From Glaciecola nitratireducens FR1064 (lineage in GTDB: Bacteria; Pseudomonadota; Gammaproteobacteria; Enterobacterales; Alteromonadaceae): a DNA stretch of 64,000 nucleotides. The notes under the pieces are model-generated. The model was not told where the DNA came from. It did no database searches and saw nothing but the letters and a program-made list of their open reading frames with translations. The position numbers were made by a program, and so were the translations under genes. Of the stretch, positions 1 to 7,266 are shown in pieces (the first letter of the stretch is position 1; each line of letters opens with the position of its first letter). Location of the stretch: contig NC_016041.1 in assembly GCF_000226565.1 (NCBI RefSeq), positions 1,054,001 through 1,118,000 on the forward strand, in the 5' to 3' direction.

Positions 1-49
1 ACACTTAGCATGTTCTTCATTGTATTTCATTTTGCATTTGGAGATTTAT

Positions 50-292
50 ATGCATTCTATTTCAGTCAAACGCGCTTTTTCAGAACAGGAAGCGTCCGAA
101 TATATTTCTATGAGTCGTTCTTTTTTGCGTCAGTCCCGCATGGATGGGCAAAGAACCAACAGAACCTCAGCTCCACCATTCATCAAAATCGGTCGTTCAA
201 TTCGATATATGAAAGACGACCTTGATAGCTGGTTAGATAGTTTTCAACGCCTTCAGCATTTGGGACAAATCCAAGGGGGCCATTTTGATTAA
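50..292 (+). CDS. Small helix-turn-helix DNA-binding protein (AlpA/excisionase-like)
   Basis: This is an 80-residue protein. Its middle part (motif EQEASEYISMSRSFLRQ followed by PPFIKIGRSIRYMKDDLDSWL) has the layout of the AlpA/excisionase MerR-type helix-turn-helix domain: a short HTH, a wing with the PPxxKIGRSIRY pattern, then a helix ending in DSWL. Such proteins act as excisionases or as transcriptional activators in prophages and integrative elements. The ATG at 50 is preferred over one at 20 because GGAG lies at 40-43, 6 bases upstream. Its stop overlaps the next gene by 8 bases, and the third gene is a replication initiator, so it is probably the regulator of a mobile-element operon. 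The family call comes from motif recognition only; the exact function is inferred. Confidence 0.75.
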   Translation: MHSISVKRAFSEQEASEYISMSRSFLRQSRMDGQRTNRTSAPPFIKIGRSIRYMKDDLDSWLDSFQRLQHLGQIQGGHFD

Positions 293-569
293 ATTAAATA
301 AAGTTACTTTAGATACGCTCGAATGGCTATCGTTAGGAAATCGAATAGAACAGTGCACTCATGCTGGTCGTAGCTGCGGAAATATAAGAGCTATTGGTGA
401 GACAGTACCAGCCAAAATTAACGCTACTTTAAATAACCTTATCCAATATGGTTTAGTAGATGAGAGAGAATATTTTTGTTTTGGTATGCGTTGGTCAATT
501 TTCCGACTAAATGCAAAAGGTCTAAGTTCTTACAACTGCGGGGAGGTTTGCAATGCGAAGATTCGTTGA
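285..569 (+). CDS. Small protein of the replication module, possibly winged-helix
   Basis: This 94-residue protein starts with TTG at 285, with a purine-rich GGGGG at 275-279 just upstream. The start overlaps the end of the HTH gene (stop 290-292), and the end overlaps the replication gene starting at 553, so translational coupling is likely. I do not recognise the family. The central part (a helix, then KINATLNNLIQYGLVDERE, then a hairpin-like WSIFRLNAKGL) resembles a winged-helix DNA-binding fold, as in small prophage proteins next to replication genes. Three tightly overlapping genes make it a credible gene, but its role is unknown. Confidence 0.6.
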   Translation: MIKLNKVTLDTLEWLSLGNRIEQCTHAGRSCGNIRAIGETVPAKINATLNNLIQYGLVDEREYFCFGMRWSIFRLNAKGLSSYNCGEVCNAKIR

Positions 570-2295
570 AAACCCCATACATAGGGCTCTTAATCTTCAA
601 GATGAACAATTTGGTTCCTTCTATTTAGAATTAGATAAGGATGATCGGCTTTATGTGCGAGAACTTATCTCGCATTTACCTAGAGCAATACAGTCATACC
701 TTATTAGCGACTACAATGCGAAAAATACACGCTTTGAGGCGAATACTTGCATAAGAACCACGACTGAAGAAATTAACAAAATTATTCCAAAAGTATTGTT
801 AAAACACTTTGACGCAGGCGAAGAAGATTTGCGCCTTCTTGCGAAAGACTGCGCGGAATCCTGTCACTATTTGCTTAGGCAAACAATTCACTATAAAGCG
901 TTTACATTCGTTACGAAAAAAGAAACGGATGTAAGCGCAGCATTGCGCATTGATTCTTGTGAAAGCGAGTTTCTTTTTTCGGATTCATCCGTTAACGCTA
1001 GCACGCGCAGTGACACGATTGTATTAAGTTATGAAAAGTGCGCAAACTTTGTCAGGGGAAACGGTATTACGCCCCCTAAACCATCGAAGAAGCTTACTTT
1101 CGATGGGTGTCTAAAAAGAATGTTGGATGAAGTTTGGTGGTTACGTAAATTGAGATGCGTATTAAGACGCTCCACTGAACAAGTAATGATCTACCTTAAT
1201 AAAGTTAATCGTGTCAAAGGTATTTACTGCAGTGATTGGACTGCAAAAAACAGAAGGTTTCAAAAGTCACATCAACTAGAGTCGCTCAAAAAGATACTAA
1301 TGACAAACGAGTTAGGTGAGCAGTTTACACTCTATGATATCTATGAAAAAGGTGTGTCGAACCCAATTAATAGAAGAAACGAATTGATGACAAGAATGCA
1401 TGGGTTCGAAGAACTTTCTAAAGAGCACGGTCATTTAGGAATCTTTGTTACGCTGACTTGCCCTTCTAAATACCATCGCGCCTACTCACGTTCTGGCGGT
1501 GAAAACCCGAAATGGAATGGGGCCACACCTCATGATAGTCAACAGTACCTATGCACAACATGGGCACGCATAAGGGCTGAGTTTAATCGAAAGAATATTA
1601 GATTGTATGGCTTACGAGTATCTGAACCTCAACATGACGGCACACCGCATTGGCATTTAATGATATTTGTTGAAGCCCATCAGTTGGAAAGTTGCAAAGT
1701 AATAATTGAGCAATATTCATTAGAGGAAGATGGCGATGAACCAGGAGCAAAAGAAAATCGTGTTAAGTTCGTTGATATTGACCCAAAAAAGGGCTCTGCT
1801 ACTGGTTACGTCGCTAAATACGTTAGTAAAAATATAGATGGAGCGAATTTAGACGAAGGTATCTATGGCGAGAATCCTATAGAAGGTGCTGAGCGTGTCG
1901 AAGCTTGGGCTAGTTGTTGGGGTATTCGTCAGTTTCAACAACTAGGTGGGGTTTCTGTGACTGTTTGGCGAGAAATGCGGAGGCTTAAAAAGCTTTTCGA
2001 TAAAGACGAAAAACTGCAACAAATCCATCAATCAGCAGATCAGGGCAAGTGGGGGATCTTTGTTACTTTGATGGGAGGAGTATTTTCAAAACGCAAAGAC
2101 CAATTAGTAAGACCTTATTACGACTTTGAAGTAAACAAAGATACAGGTGCCATTAAAGCAAACTTGTTTGATGGTATTCCTATATTTAAACTAAAAGGAA
2201 TTTTTTACAAAGGAAAAGAAATCATCACTCGCGTTCATCAATGGCGTATTGAGAAAATTGCTGCGCCTTTTAGCTCTTCACTTGGAGTTCTGTAA
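553..2295 (+). CDS. HUH replication endonuclease, phage P2 gpA-like
   Basis: This 580-residue protein would nick the origin of its host element and start rolling-circle replication. The HUH metal-binding motif is visible as PHWHLMIFV, with His366 and His368. It is followed by a Y-x3-Y pair, Tyr419 and Tyr423 (GYVAKYVSK), the two-tyrosine arrangement of the phage P2 A protein/Phage_GPA family. The segment GIFVTLTCPSKYH near residue 300 matches the first conserved motif of that family. P2 gpA is about 760 residues, so this is a shorter member. The ATG at 553 has a GGGGAGG ribosome site at 540-546 and overlaps the preceding gene. No integrase, capsid or other phage gene lies in the window; upstream parts of the element may be outside it. 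Confidence 0.88.
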   Translation: MRRFVENPIHRALNLQDEQFGSFYLELDKDDRLYVRELISHLPRAIQSYLISDYNAKNTRFEANTCIRTTTEEINKIIPKVLLKHFDAGEEDLRLLAKDCAESCHYLLRQTIHYKAFTFVTKKETDVSAALRIDSCESEFLFSDSSVNASTRSDTIVLSYEKCANFVRGNGITPPKPSKKLTFDGCLKRMLDEVWWLRKLRCVLRRSTEQVMIYLNKVNRVKGIYCSDWTAKNRRFQKSHQLESLKKILMTNELGEQFTLYDIYEKGVSNPINRRNELMTRMHGFEELSKEHGHLGIFVTLTCPSKYHRAYSRSGGENPKWNGATPHDSQQYLCTTWARIRAEFNRKNIRLYGLRVSEPQHDGTPHWHLMIFVEAHQLESCKVIIEQYSLEEDGDEPGAKENRVKFVDIDPKKGSATGYVAKYVSKNIDGANLDEGIYGENPIEGAERVEAWASCWGIRQFQQLGGVSVTVWREMRRLKKLFDKDEKLQQIHQSADQGKWGIFVTLMGGVFSKRKDQLVRPYYDFEVNKDTGAIKANLFDGIPIFKLKGIFYKGKEIITRVHQWRIEKIAAPFSSSLGVL

Positions 2296-3047
2296 ATAAC
2301 TGTACCAGTAAAGTGCAATATTGAATAAAAAAGTTGTAGAAATTATCACCCAATAGACAGTAAGCTTCTGATAATATTCATGTATATAGAATTCTCGAAA
2401 TTACTGCTGCCCGCTGTTACTATGGATTCTCCATAATAAGATATTAGGTTTTGTCGTTTAAGCTGGAATATTAAAGTTGAGTAAATGGATTGCAGTTGGA
2501 GGTTGTTTGTTTTTTAACTATTTCTATTGTTGATTTCTTTGCTTGTACGCACCTTTGCTTTCTCTTTTGCAGCAAACCTTAGTGTTTAGTGAGCCTGCCG
2601 ACCCAAGAGTAATCGCTTGGACAATAAGTACTTCTATCGTGTCTCAAATGGCTTCTGTTCTTATTTATGTTATCCCGATTATATTGTGTTCAACCGCTTC
2701 AATTAAATACAAATTTGATGCAAGGTAGTACAAAATAACGCTAAAGGTTTTTGGGTTCATATTGTTACAAACTTCGATTATAAATTCGGTTATTAGTATC
2801 TATGTACTTTTTTTGAGGTTTCGCAAAAAACGCTGTGATATCCGCTTTAAGTGCTAGCTCACTCTTTCAAGAGTGACTTTCATCTGTTTTTAATGAGCTC
2901 TTTTCGGGTTCGCGAGCATTTGCTGTTTGGTCTTCGCTGGTCAACATCGTTTGCTGTATCAACGTTAAACGAGTATATTTTTACTAAAATGGATAACGTA
3001 AGGAGACATGGATTGTTTAGTCAAAACCGAGTTAAATCATTCAAATC
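2296..3047 (+). other. Gene-poor AT-rich stretch after the replication gene
   Basis: About 750 bases without a convincing gene. A TTG-initiated reading frame at 2543-2728 (61 residues, one hydrophobic segment near its C-terminus) has no ribosome site, so I do not call it. A perfect hairpin lies at 2859-2876 (8-bp arms, 2-base loop), but no T-run follows it. The sequence AAAACCGAGTTA near 3023 recurs near 4128, beyond the cassette. This may be the eroded remainder of an upstream cassette whose 3' recombination site is the attC-like site at 3048. Confidence 0.5.
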
Positions 3048-3157
3048 TAACAAACGCATCAGTTCACTCCCTTCGGTCGCTGTGACAATTTTACGTGCGG
3101 ATTTCACTTCGTTCAAAAGCTGCACCCGCAAACTTGCCCTCTATGCGGGGTGTTATA
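3048..3157 (+). repeat. attC-like integron recombination site 1
   Basis: The left end reads TAACAAACGC, the usual start of Vibrio/Alteromonadales-type attC sites. The right end reads ATGCGGGGTGTTATAC, with a GTTATAC core. The two ends are imperfect inverted repeats: TAACA..CGCAT pairs with ATGCG..TGTTA. The length of about 110 bases is within the attC range. Internal pairing is weaker than in a standard attC, although TGCGG/CCGCA arms are present near 3102 and 3125. It lies just upstream of the cassette gene at 3174 and has a partner site after that gene. I read it as the attC of a preceding, decayed cassette. Confidence 0.6.
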
Positions 3158-3173
3158 CAACGAGAGTGAACTC

Positions 3174-3803
3174 ATGATTCGTCTGCTAAAATGGATTTCA
3201 AGGGCATGGCCTGTTCTCGGTATCCTACCCTTATTTCTGGTGCATTATTTATTTTTGGTTTTACCATGTATTGATTCTATCTTTGGGGTAAACATTATTT
3301 GCATAGCAAATAATGAAATCAACAAAGTGTTTGCACTTATTCTACAAGTATTGGGTGGCTTTCTTGTCCTTCACTCAATTGACTCTAACATTGGATTATT
3401 TAGAAATAAGAATCTAAAAAGTTTAACTCTAGCTTGGTTTAAATCATTTCCATTTATTAAAAGAAAACCATTAGTAATTAGGCCAATAACAGCAGAGTGC
3501 AGATCAGAAGTTCACCCAATAAAAATCAAGTTGGGGAGAAAAGCCGATACACTAGAAGAAAAAATAGAGGCACTTGAAGAGAAACTCAATTGGCTCAAGG
3601 AAGATTTTCAAGATGATATTAAACACTTAAAAAAGCAAATACAAAATATGTATGAGGAAAGTAGTAAAAAGTACGGTGCCTTATCTAACAAAACTTTTGA
3701 CATAAGTACCAAATTAGAAAAAGTCTCCGTCGGTGGTATAAAATTTCAGGTGTTTGGTGTTAGTTTATTGATTTATGGTTCAATTGTTAGCTACATTGCA
3801 TAA
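3174..3803 (+). CDS. Cassette-encoded membrane/coiled-coil protein of unknown function
   Basis: This 209-residue protein belongs to no family I recognise. Two hydrophobic segments lie at roughly residues 10-34 and 48-68. A charged coiled coil (heptad-like EEKIEALEEKLNWLKEDF) covers about 120-160. A last hydrophobic stretch at about 190-208 ends the protein at the membrane. The start is placed at ATG 3174 rather than GTG 3150, because 3150 lies inside the attC-like site and GAGAG at 3162-3166 sits 7 bases before the ATG. The TAA stop at 3801-3803 is also the first bases of the second attC-like site, a typical cassette arrangement. Function unknown; many cassette genes are adaptive or defensive, but nothing in this sequence shows which. 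Confidence 0.7.
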   Translation: MIRLLKWISRAWPVLGILPLFLVHYLFLVLPCIDSIFGVNIICIANNEINKVFALILQVLGGFLVLHSIDSNIGLFRNKNLKSLTLAWFKSFPFIKRKPLVIRPITAECRSEVHPIKIKLGRKADTLEEKIEALEEKLNWLKEDFQDDIKHLKKQIQNMYEESSKKYGALSNKTFDISTKLEKVSVGGIKFQVFGVSLLIYGSIVSYIA

Positions 3804-3892
3804 CAAGCTGTTCAGGCGGGACAAATTGTAGTCGGCTGGATTCGCTTCACATTTTAGGCGACTACAATTTTCCCCTTAACAGGGCATTAGTG
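3800..3892 (+). repeat. attC-like integron recombination site 2
   Basis: It begins ATAACAAGCTGTTCAGG at the stop codon of the cassette gene. The inner arms AAATTGTAGTCG (3823-3834) and CGACTACAATTT (3859-3870) are perfect 12-base complements, extended by GGG/CCC with a small mismatch, around a 24-base loop. CTGTT near 3806 pairs with AACAG near 3879. This is the folded-hairpin architecture of an attC site. The right-hand core reads GGCATTAG where an active site normally has GTTAG/GTTRRRY, so the conserved GTT is ATT. Confidence 0.78.
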
Positions 3893-4322
3893 AACGTCAG
3901 CTATCGAGAAAAGTAGTTTTATTATCAATTTAAAATAACCTTGAATTAACTCAATATATTTTTAAAACTAACACCATCTTTTCATTCTAACAATACCAAA
4001 TACAAGAAAACCGCAACGGCAGGAAACTGCCCAAAGCGCCAATTCAGATGAATGTTGGCGAAGGTCCGCTTTTTGCACAAAGCTCGCATACGAATTTGAG
4101 TGGCGTACGTCCCTTTTTGCCATATTGAAAACCGAGTTATTAAGTCAGAAACGGGCACGGACTGTGTAAAAACTCAGCATATGACAACTAAACCCTGTCG
4201 TAGGGTATACTCAACCTGCTAAATGAGTTAATCACCAATTATTATCGTTAGTACTGAATTCTAGTTTGGTAGCAGTAGGGTGAGTTGATTTCGATAAAAG
4301 CGTTAACATCACTAGTCTGTTT
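3893..4322 (+). other. Non-coding stretch with two adjacent hairpins
   Basis: No gene is seen. Near 4017-4030 a GGCAG/CTGCC stem closes a GAAA loop. Immediately after it, about 4037-4061, CGCCAA and TTGGCG pair around an inner TTCA/TGAA stem. The sequence AAAACCGAGTTA near 4128 repeats one seen near 3023. These could be remnants of cassette or element ends; I cannot assign a function. Confidence 0.35.
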
Positions 4323-4871
4323 TTAGCCTTCTTTGAAATTACCGTTGAGGCGTGAAAATATAACCCGTAGTTCTTCGAGTGAATCATTAGTTGCAGCATT
4401 TAAGGAATGACGACCACCAAAGAAGACACTGCTAGATTCGCTGAATGTAGAAGCTACAACGGCCAACGAATTGGTCTCATATAGGGTCGTCCTTATGACT
4501 GCCTCGGACAAAGTAGCTCGGTTTATACCGGAACCGTTCGCCTTTACGTCGATTAGTAAAAAACCATCAGCCCCAAACTCAGATGATATGCGGTTTAGCG
4601 TGTTAACGGTGTCAGTTTTATAAGCATCTAATAGATCTAATTCAATAAGTTTAGCGATAGCTCTTTCAGGGGTAATAAAACGAATAGCGCTTTGTGTAGC
4701 TAATTCATGAACATATTGATCTGTTACATAGGTATTGTTCTCGTCGACAAGTGGCGCAATAACAACGACTGACCACATCCGTTTTGCGTAGCTATCATTG
4801 AATTTGACAGATGTGCAAGAGGCTAATAAACATACTGTAAAAATAACTACAAGGTGCTTCGCTAATTTCAT
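4323..4871 (-). CDS. Predicted outer-membrane or inner-membrane lipoprotein, unknown function
   Basis: This 182-residue protein begins with a lipoprotein signal peptide: basic MKLAKH, a hydrophobic core, then the lipobox LASC with the acylated Cys at residue 19. The mature part starts with an alternating VVVIAPLVDENNTYVTDQYVH stretch and later FGADGFLLIDVKANG. This is reminiscent of periplasmic lipoproteins with a CsgG/TolB-N/LpoB-like alpha-beta fold, but I cannot place it in a family. The serine after the lipobox Cys is not Asp, so outer-membrane sorting is the default expectation. It stands alone on the minus strand between the accessory region and the tRNA. Confidence 0.7.
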   Translation of the reverse strand: MKLAKHLVVIFTVCLLASCTSVKFNDSYAKRMWSVVVIAPLVDENNTYVTDQYVHELATQSAIRFITPERAIAKLIELDLLDAYKTDTVNTLNRISSEFGADGFLLIDVKANGSGINRATLSEAVIRTTLYETNSLAVVASTFSESSSVFFGGRHSLNAATNDSLEELRVIFSRLNGNFKEG

Positions 4872-5230
4872 AAATACTCGATTAATTTAATACAATATTT
4901 TTATAAATGAATGATATGCAATACAGCGAGGGAAGTAAATCATTGTGTTAATTAAATATATAACCATATTGAATCGCCATTAGTTTACTTGGAAATATGT
5001 CCTAGAAATGACTCATCTGGAAGTAGGGTATATTCACAAAATTTTTAATGGCGTGTGTGGGTTATTGTCGTGTAGGCGGGTATCAGTTTCGGTCTAACTC
5101 TTAATTTATCATCGTCTGACTAGGTGTTGGTAGAGACATAGGATGCCGCATCGCCGTGCTACAAATACGCTATAAAATTTATGATTTTTGTTTTTTGTAA
5201 GTAACCGCTAGCTTGGTAAGCTTTTAGAAA
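4872..5230. other. Intergenic region, no gene seen
   Basis: About 360 bases between the lipoprotein gene and the tRNA gene. I see no open frame with a ribosome site, no clear terminator and no repeat. It must contain the minus-strand promoter of the lipoprotein gene and the end of the tRNA transcript. Confidence 0.5.
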
Positions 5231-5307
5231 TGGTGGCCCAACCCTGACTTGAACAGGGGACCTGCCGATTATGAGTCGGATGCTCTAACCAACTGAGCTA
5301 TTGGGCC
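5231..5307 (-). tRNA. tRNA with CAT anticodon (elongator Met, or Ile2 after lysidine modification)
   Basis: The minus strand folds into a complete 77-nt tRNA. There is a 7-bp acceptor stem GGCCCAA/TTGGGCC, D-arm GCTC/GAGC, anticodon loop CTCATAA (anticodon CAT), five-base variable loop, T-arm CCCTG/CAGGG with loop TTCAAGT, discriminator A and an encoded CCA. Position 27-43 is a T-C mismatch. CAT tRNAs can be elongator Met or tRNA-Ile2 modified by TilS. The C4-G and C5-G acceptor pairs and the TTCAAGT loop resemble E. coli tRNA-Ile2, while the D-loop size resembles tRNA-Met, so identity is left open. It is not an initiator, since position 1-72 is a G-C pair. Confidence 0.93.
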
Positions 5308-5610
5308 ACACTTTGGAAGCTTACGAACGGTTGTGTGTTTCTTATAACGAAAACCTATAAAACAATATGAGGCGTTGCATAAGTTGACTGCTTGGAACTA
5401 AGAGTCCCGAGCTCCATCCGAAAAGCGGCGTGAAGTATAAATTCTTTTTATGGTGTTGTCATCAAACAGGTAAAAGTTTTTTAAAAAAAGCCGATATATA
5501 TCATAAATGACTGTTATATGTACTATCTTCAACATCTGCGCGTGCATAAACGGACTTGTTTTGTTATATTTCCACGAGAAATGCCTATTTAAATTTGCTA
5601 GGAGCTGTAA
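5308..5610. other. Divergent intergenic region between the tRNA and the small gene at 5611
   Basis: About 300 bases with no gene. It must hold the tRNA promoter (minus strand) and the promoter for the 5611 gene group (plus strand). I could not pick a convincing -35/-10 pair by eye. Confidence 0.4.
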
Positions 5611-5940
5611 ATGGCAGAAAAACCCTATTTAATTAGTGGTCGAAACACGATCATACATAAATTAAGAAAGCAGGATTTGCTTGTCATTAATGGCAGACGC
5701 GATCCTGTGCTACTTGTTATGTATAACGACATAGAAGTTTATGAAGGGAAAATTCCTGAAAATAAGCTGGAAGCTAAACGTATGGACATGGTGAGGGTTG
5801 ATATTTCTTCTTCTGATAATTTTAGTGATTATCGCCCAATGTTATTTATTCAAACCTTGAATAACAAAGAATACAAAATCGACTATAGTAAAGCGGGTAC
5901 GGATTACTTTATTACAATCCACCAAGACAGTACCTTTTAG
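5611..5940 (+). CDS. Conserved-looking hypothetical protein, 109 residues
   Basis: This small soluble protein has no signal peptide or membrane segment. Its pattern (KPYLISGRNTIIHKLRKQDLLVINGRRDPVLLVMYNDIEVY, then a C-terminal half rich in beta-type residues) suggests a beta-rich fold. I do not recognise the family. The start is well supported: AGGAG at 5600-5604 lies 6 bases before the ATG. It lies 20 bases upstream of the lrgA-like gene on the same strand and may share its transcript, which is the only functional clue. Confidence 0.65.
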   Translation: MAEKPYLISGRNTIIHKLRKQDLLVINGRRDPVLLVMYNDIEVYEGKIPENKLEAKRMDMVRVDISSSDNFSDYRPMLFIQTLNNKEYKIDYSKAGTDYFITIHQDSTF

Positions 5941-5960
5941 CATTAAGTAGATACGCCAAT

Positions 5961-6377
5961 ATGATGAAAAACTCAGTGCGCGGAATATTTGGATTCGCCG
6001 TGATTTTTTGTATCTACTTAGTCTCTTTGTTTTCTTTTCACTATTTTACCATTCCATTACCCCCAGCACTTATCGGCATCTTCATCCTTTTGATTTCGCT
6101 GTTAATGCTGGGCAGAGTGCCTGCCGCTATCACTCAGTCTGCGCGCCCATTGCTTGCACACATGGGCTTGTTTTTGCTGCCAGCTCTTATTTCAGTATTG
6201 TTATACGGCGACTTGTTTGCAAAATACTACGCTGCGCTCATTGTTGCTATTTTACTGAGCACACTGCTCAGCCTTGGTATTACTTTGTGGTTGAGTCAGC
6301 GCATACTATCCGGCGTAAGTAAGTCTGTGGCGGTGAAGACGCCGATGGCAAGTGAAGACCAAGAAAATGATAATTAA
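5961..6377 (+). CDS. lrgA: LrgA/CidA family membrane protein
   Basis: This 138-residue protein has four hydrophobic segments. It carries the family signature of a first helix followed by PLPPALIGIFILLISLLMLGRVP and then PLLAHMGLFLLPALISVL. LrgA/CidA proteins are holin-like inner-membrane proteins paired with LrgB/CidB. Work on related pairs links them to control of murein hydrolase export and to small-metabolite (pyruvate, 3-hydroxypropionate or glycolate) transport. The lrgB gene follows and overlaps the C-terminal codons, as in the standard lrgAB operon. The ribosome site is weak, so the start may depend on coupling with the gene at 5611. Confidence 0.88.
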   Translation: MMKNSVRGIFGFAVIFCIYLVSLFSFHYFTIPLPPALIGIFILLISLLMLGRVPAAITQSARPLLAHMGLFLLPALISVLLYGDLFAKYYAALIVAILLSTLLSLGITLWLSQRILSGVSKSVAVKTPMASEDQENDN

Positions 6378-7119
6378 CACTGACCCTATTATATTTGCGT
6401 TGCAGAGGATTGCTGCTCAGTTTTCGCCTCTATGGACGCAAGATTTTGTTTTTATGTTTGCGTGTATATTTGTCACTTTGGGCATTTATTTATTCAGTCG
6501 AAAAATACATTTTTGGTTGAATCAAACGCCATTACTGCATCCTTTAACCGTCAGCACCTTGATTATTGGACTTGGTTTATATTCCACGCAAATTGATGTA
6601 GTTGAGTTCAAACACGGTATAACGCTGTTTGAATTATTATTGGGGCCGGCAACTGTTGCGTTAGCTGTCCCGCTATATAATCAGTTACCTGTTCTCAGAC
6701 AACTGGGCTTAAAAGTGTTGGCGCCTATTATCATTGGCGGAAGCATTGCGCCCTCGCTTGCGTGGCTGTCGGTTTATTTTTTAGATACGCCTCTGCAACT
6801 ACAAATGACAATGCTAGTCAAATCAATTACCACGCCACTAGCAATGGGAACTGCGGATCTTATTGGAGGAACTCCTGAACTGGCTGCGGTTATTGTAATA
6901 CTTACCGGTATAGTTGGTGCAACCTTTGGACCATGGCTAATTATGCTCACAAAGACAGATTCAGAATATGCCCAAGGTCTTGCACTAGGTTCGGTTGCTC
7001 ATGTTGTTGGCACATCGAAGGCGTTGAGCATCAGTGAAACGTGTGGCGCTTTTGCCACCTTAGGATTGTGTTTAAATGGAATATTCACTGCCGTGTTGTT
7101 GCCTATATTGTTTGCTTGA
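6367..7119 (+). CDS. lrgB: LrgB/CidB family membrane protein
   Basis: This is a polytopic membrane protein of about 250 residues, the partner of LrgA. The diagnostic stretch AMGTADLIGGTPELAAVIVILTG and the later GLALGSVAHVVGTSKAL are the conserved LrgB/YohK motifs. An upstream GTG at 6352 would add five residues and overlap lrgA by 26 bases; the ATG at 6367 is given as the start, but neither has a good ribosome site. With LrgA it forms the putative murein-hydrolase exporter/metabolite transporter pair. The N-terminal 25-30 residues are longer than in typical family members of about 230. Confidence 0.9.
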   Translation: MIINTDPIIFALQRIAAQFSPLWTQDFVFMFACIFVTLGIYLFSRKIHFWLNQTPLLHPLTVSTLIIGLGLYSTQIDVVEFKHGITLFELLLGPATVALAVPLYNQLPVLRQLGLKVLAPIIIGGSIAPSLAWLSVYFLDTPLQLQMTMLVKSITTPLAMGTADLIGGTPELAAVIVILTGIVGATFGPWLIMLTKTDSEYAQGLALGSVAHVVGTSKALSISETCGAFATLGLCLNGIFTAVLLPILFA

Positions 7120-7266
7120 GTGCTAATTAGCTCCTCCTGCAGTTGTTAGTCATAGTGAACGAAACTCTAAAGAATTTTGTCATTGCGCCGTTACTAATAC
7201 ATGGTGGTATGCAAAAGCCACTTAACGGTATACGTCTTTTAACTTTCATCTTTGTTAGGTTAATAC

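Noticed and set aside
2543-2728. 61-residue frame with a hydrophobic C-terminal segment
   Set aside because: TTG start with no ribosome site, directly after an in-frame stop; not distinguishable from chance in AT-rich DNA.
2851-3177. 108-residue open frame running through the first attC-like site
   Set aside because: It begins without a ribosome site, reads through the recombination site and has no domain pattern; attC sites often leave one frame open by chance.
1-5307. Idea that the tRNA is the attachment site of the HUH element
   Set aside because: No copy of the tRNA 3' end was seen in 1-5230, and the lipoprotein gene and attC sites lie between; the element boundary cannot be set.
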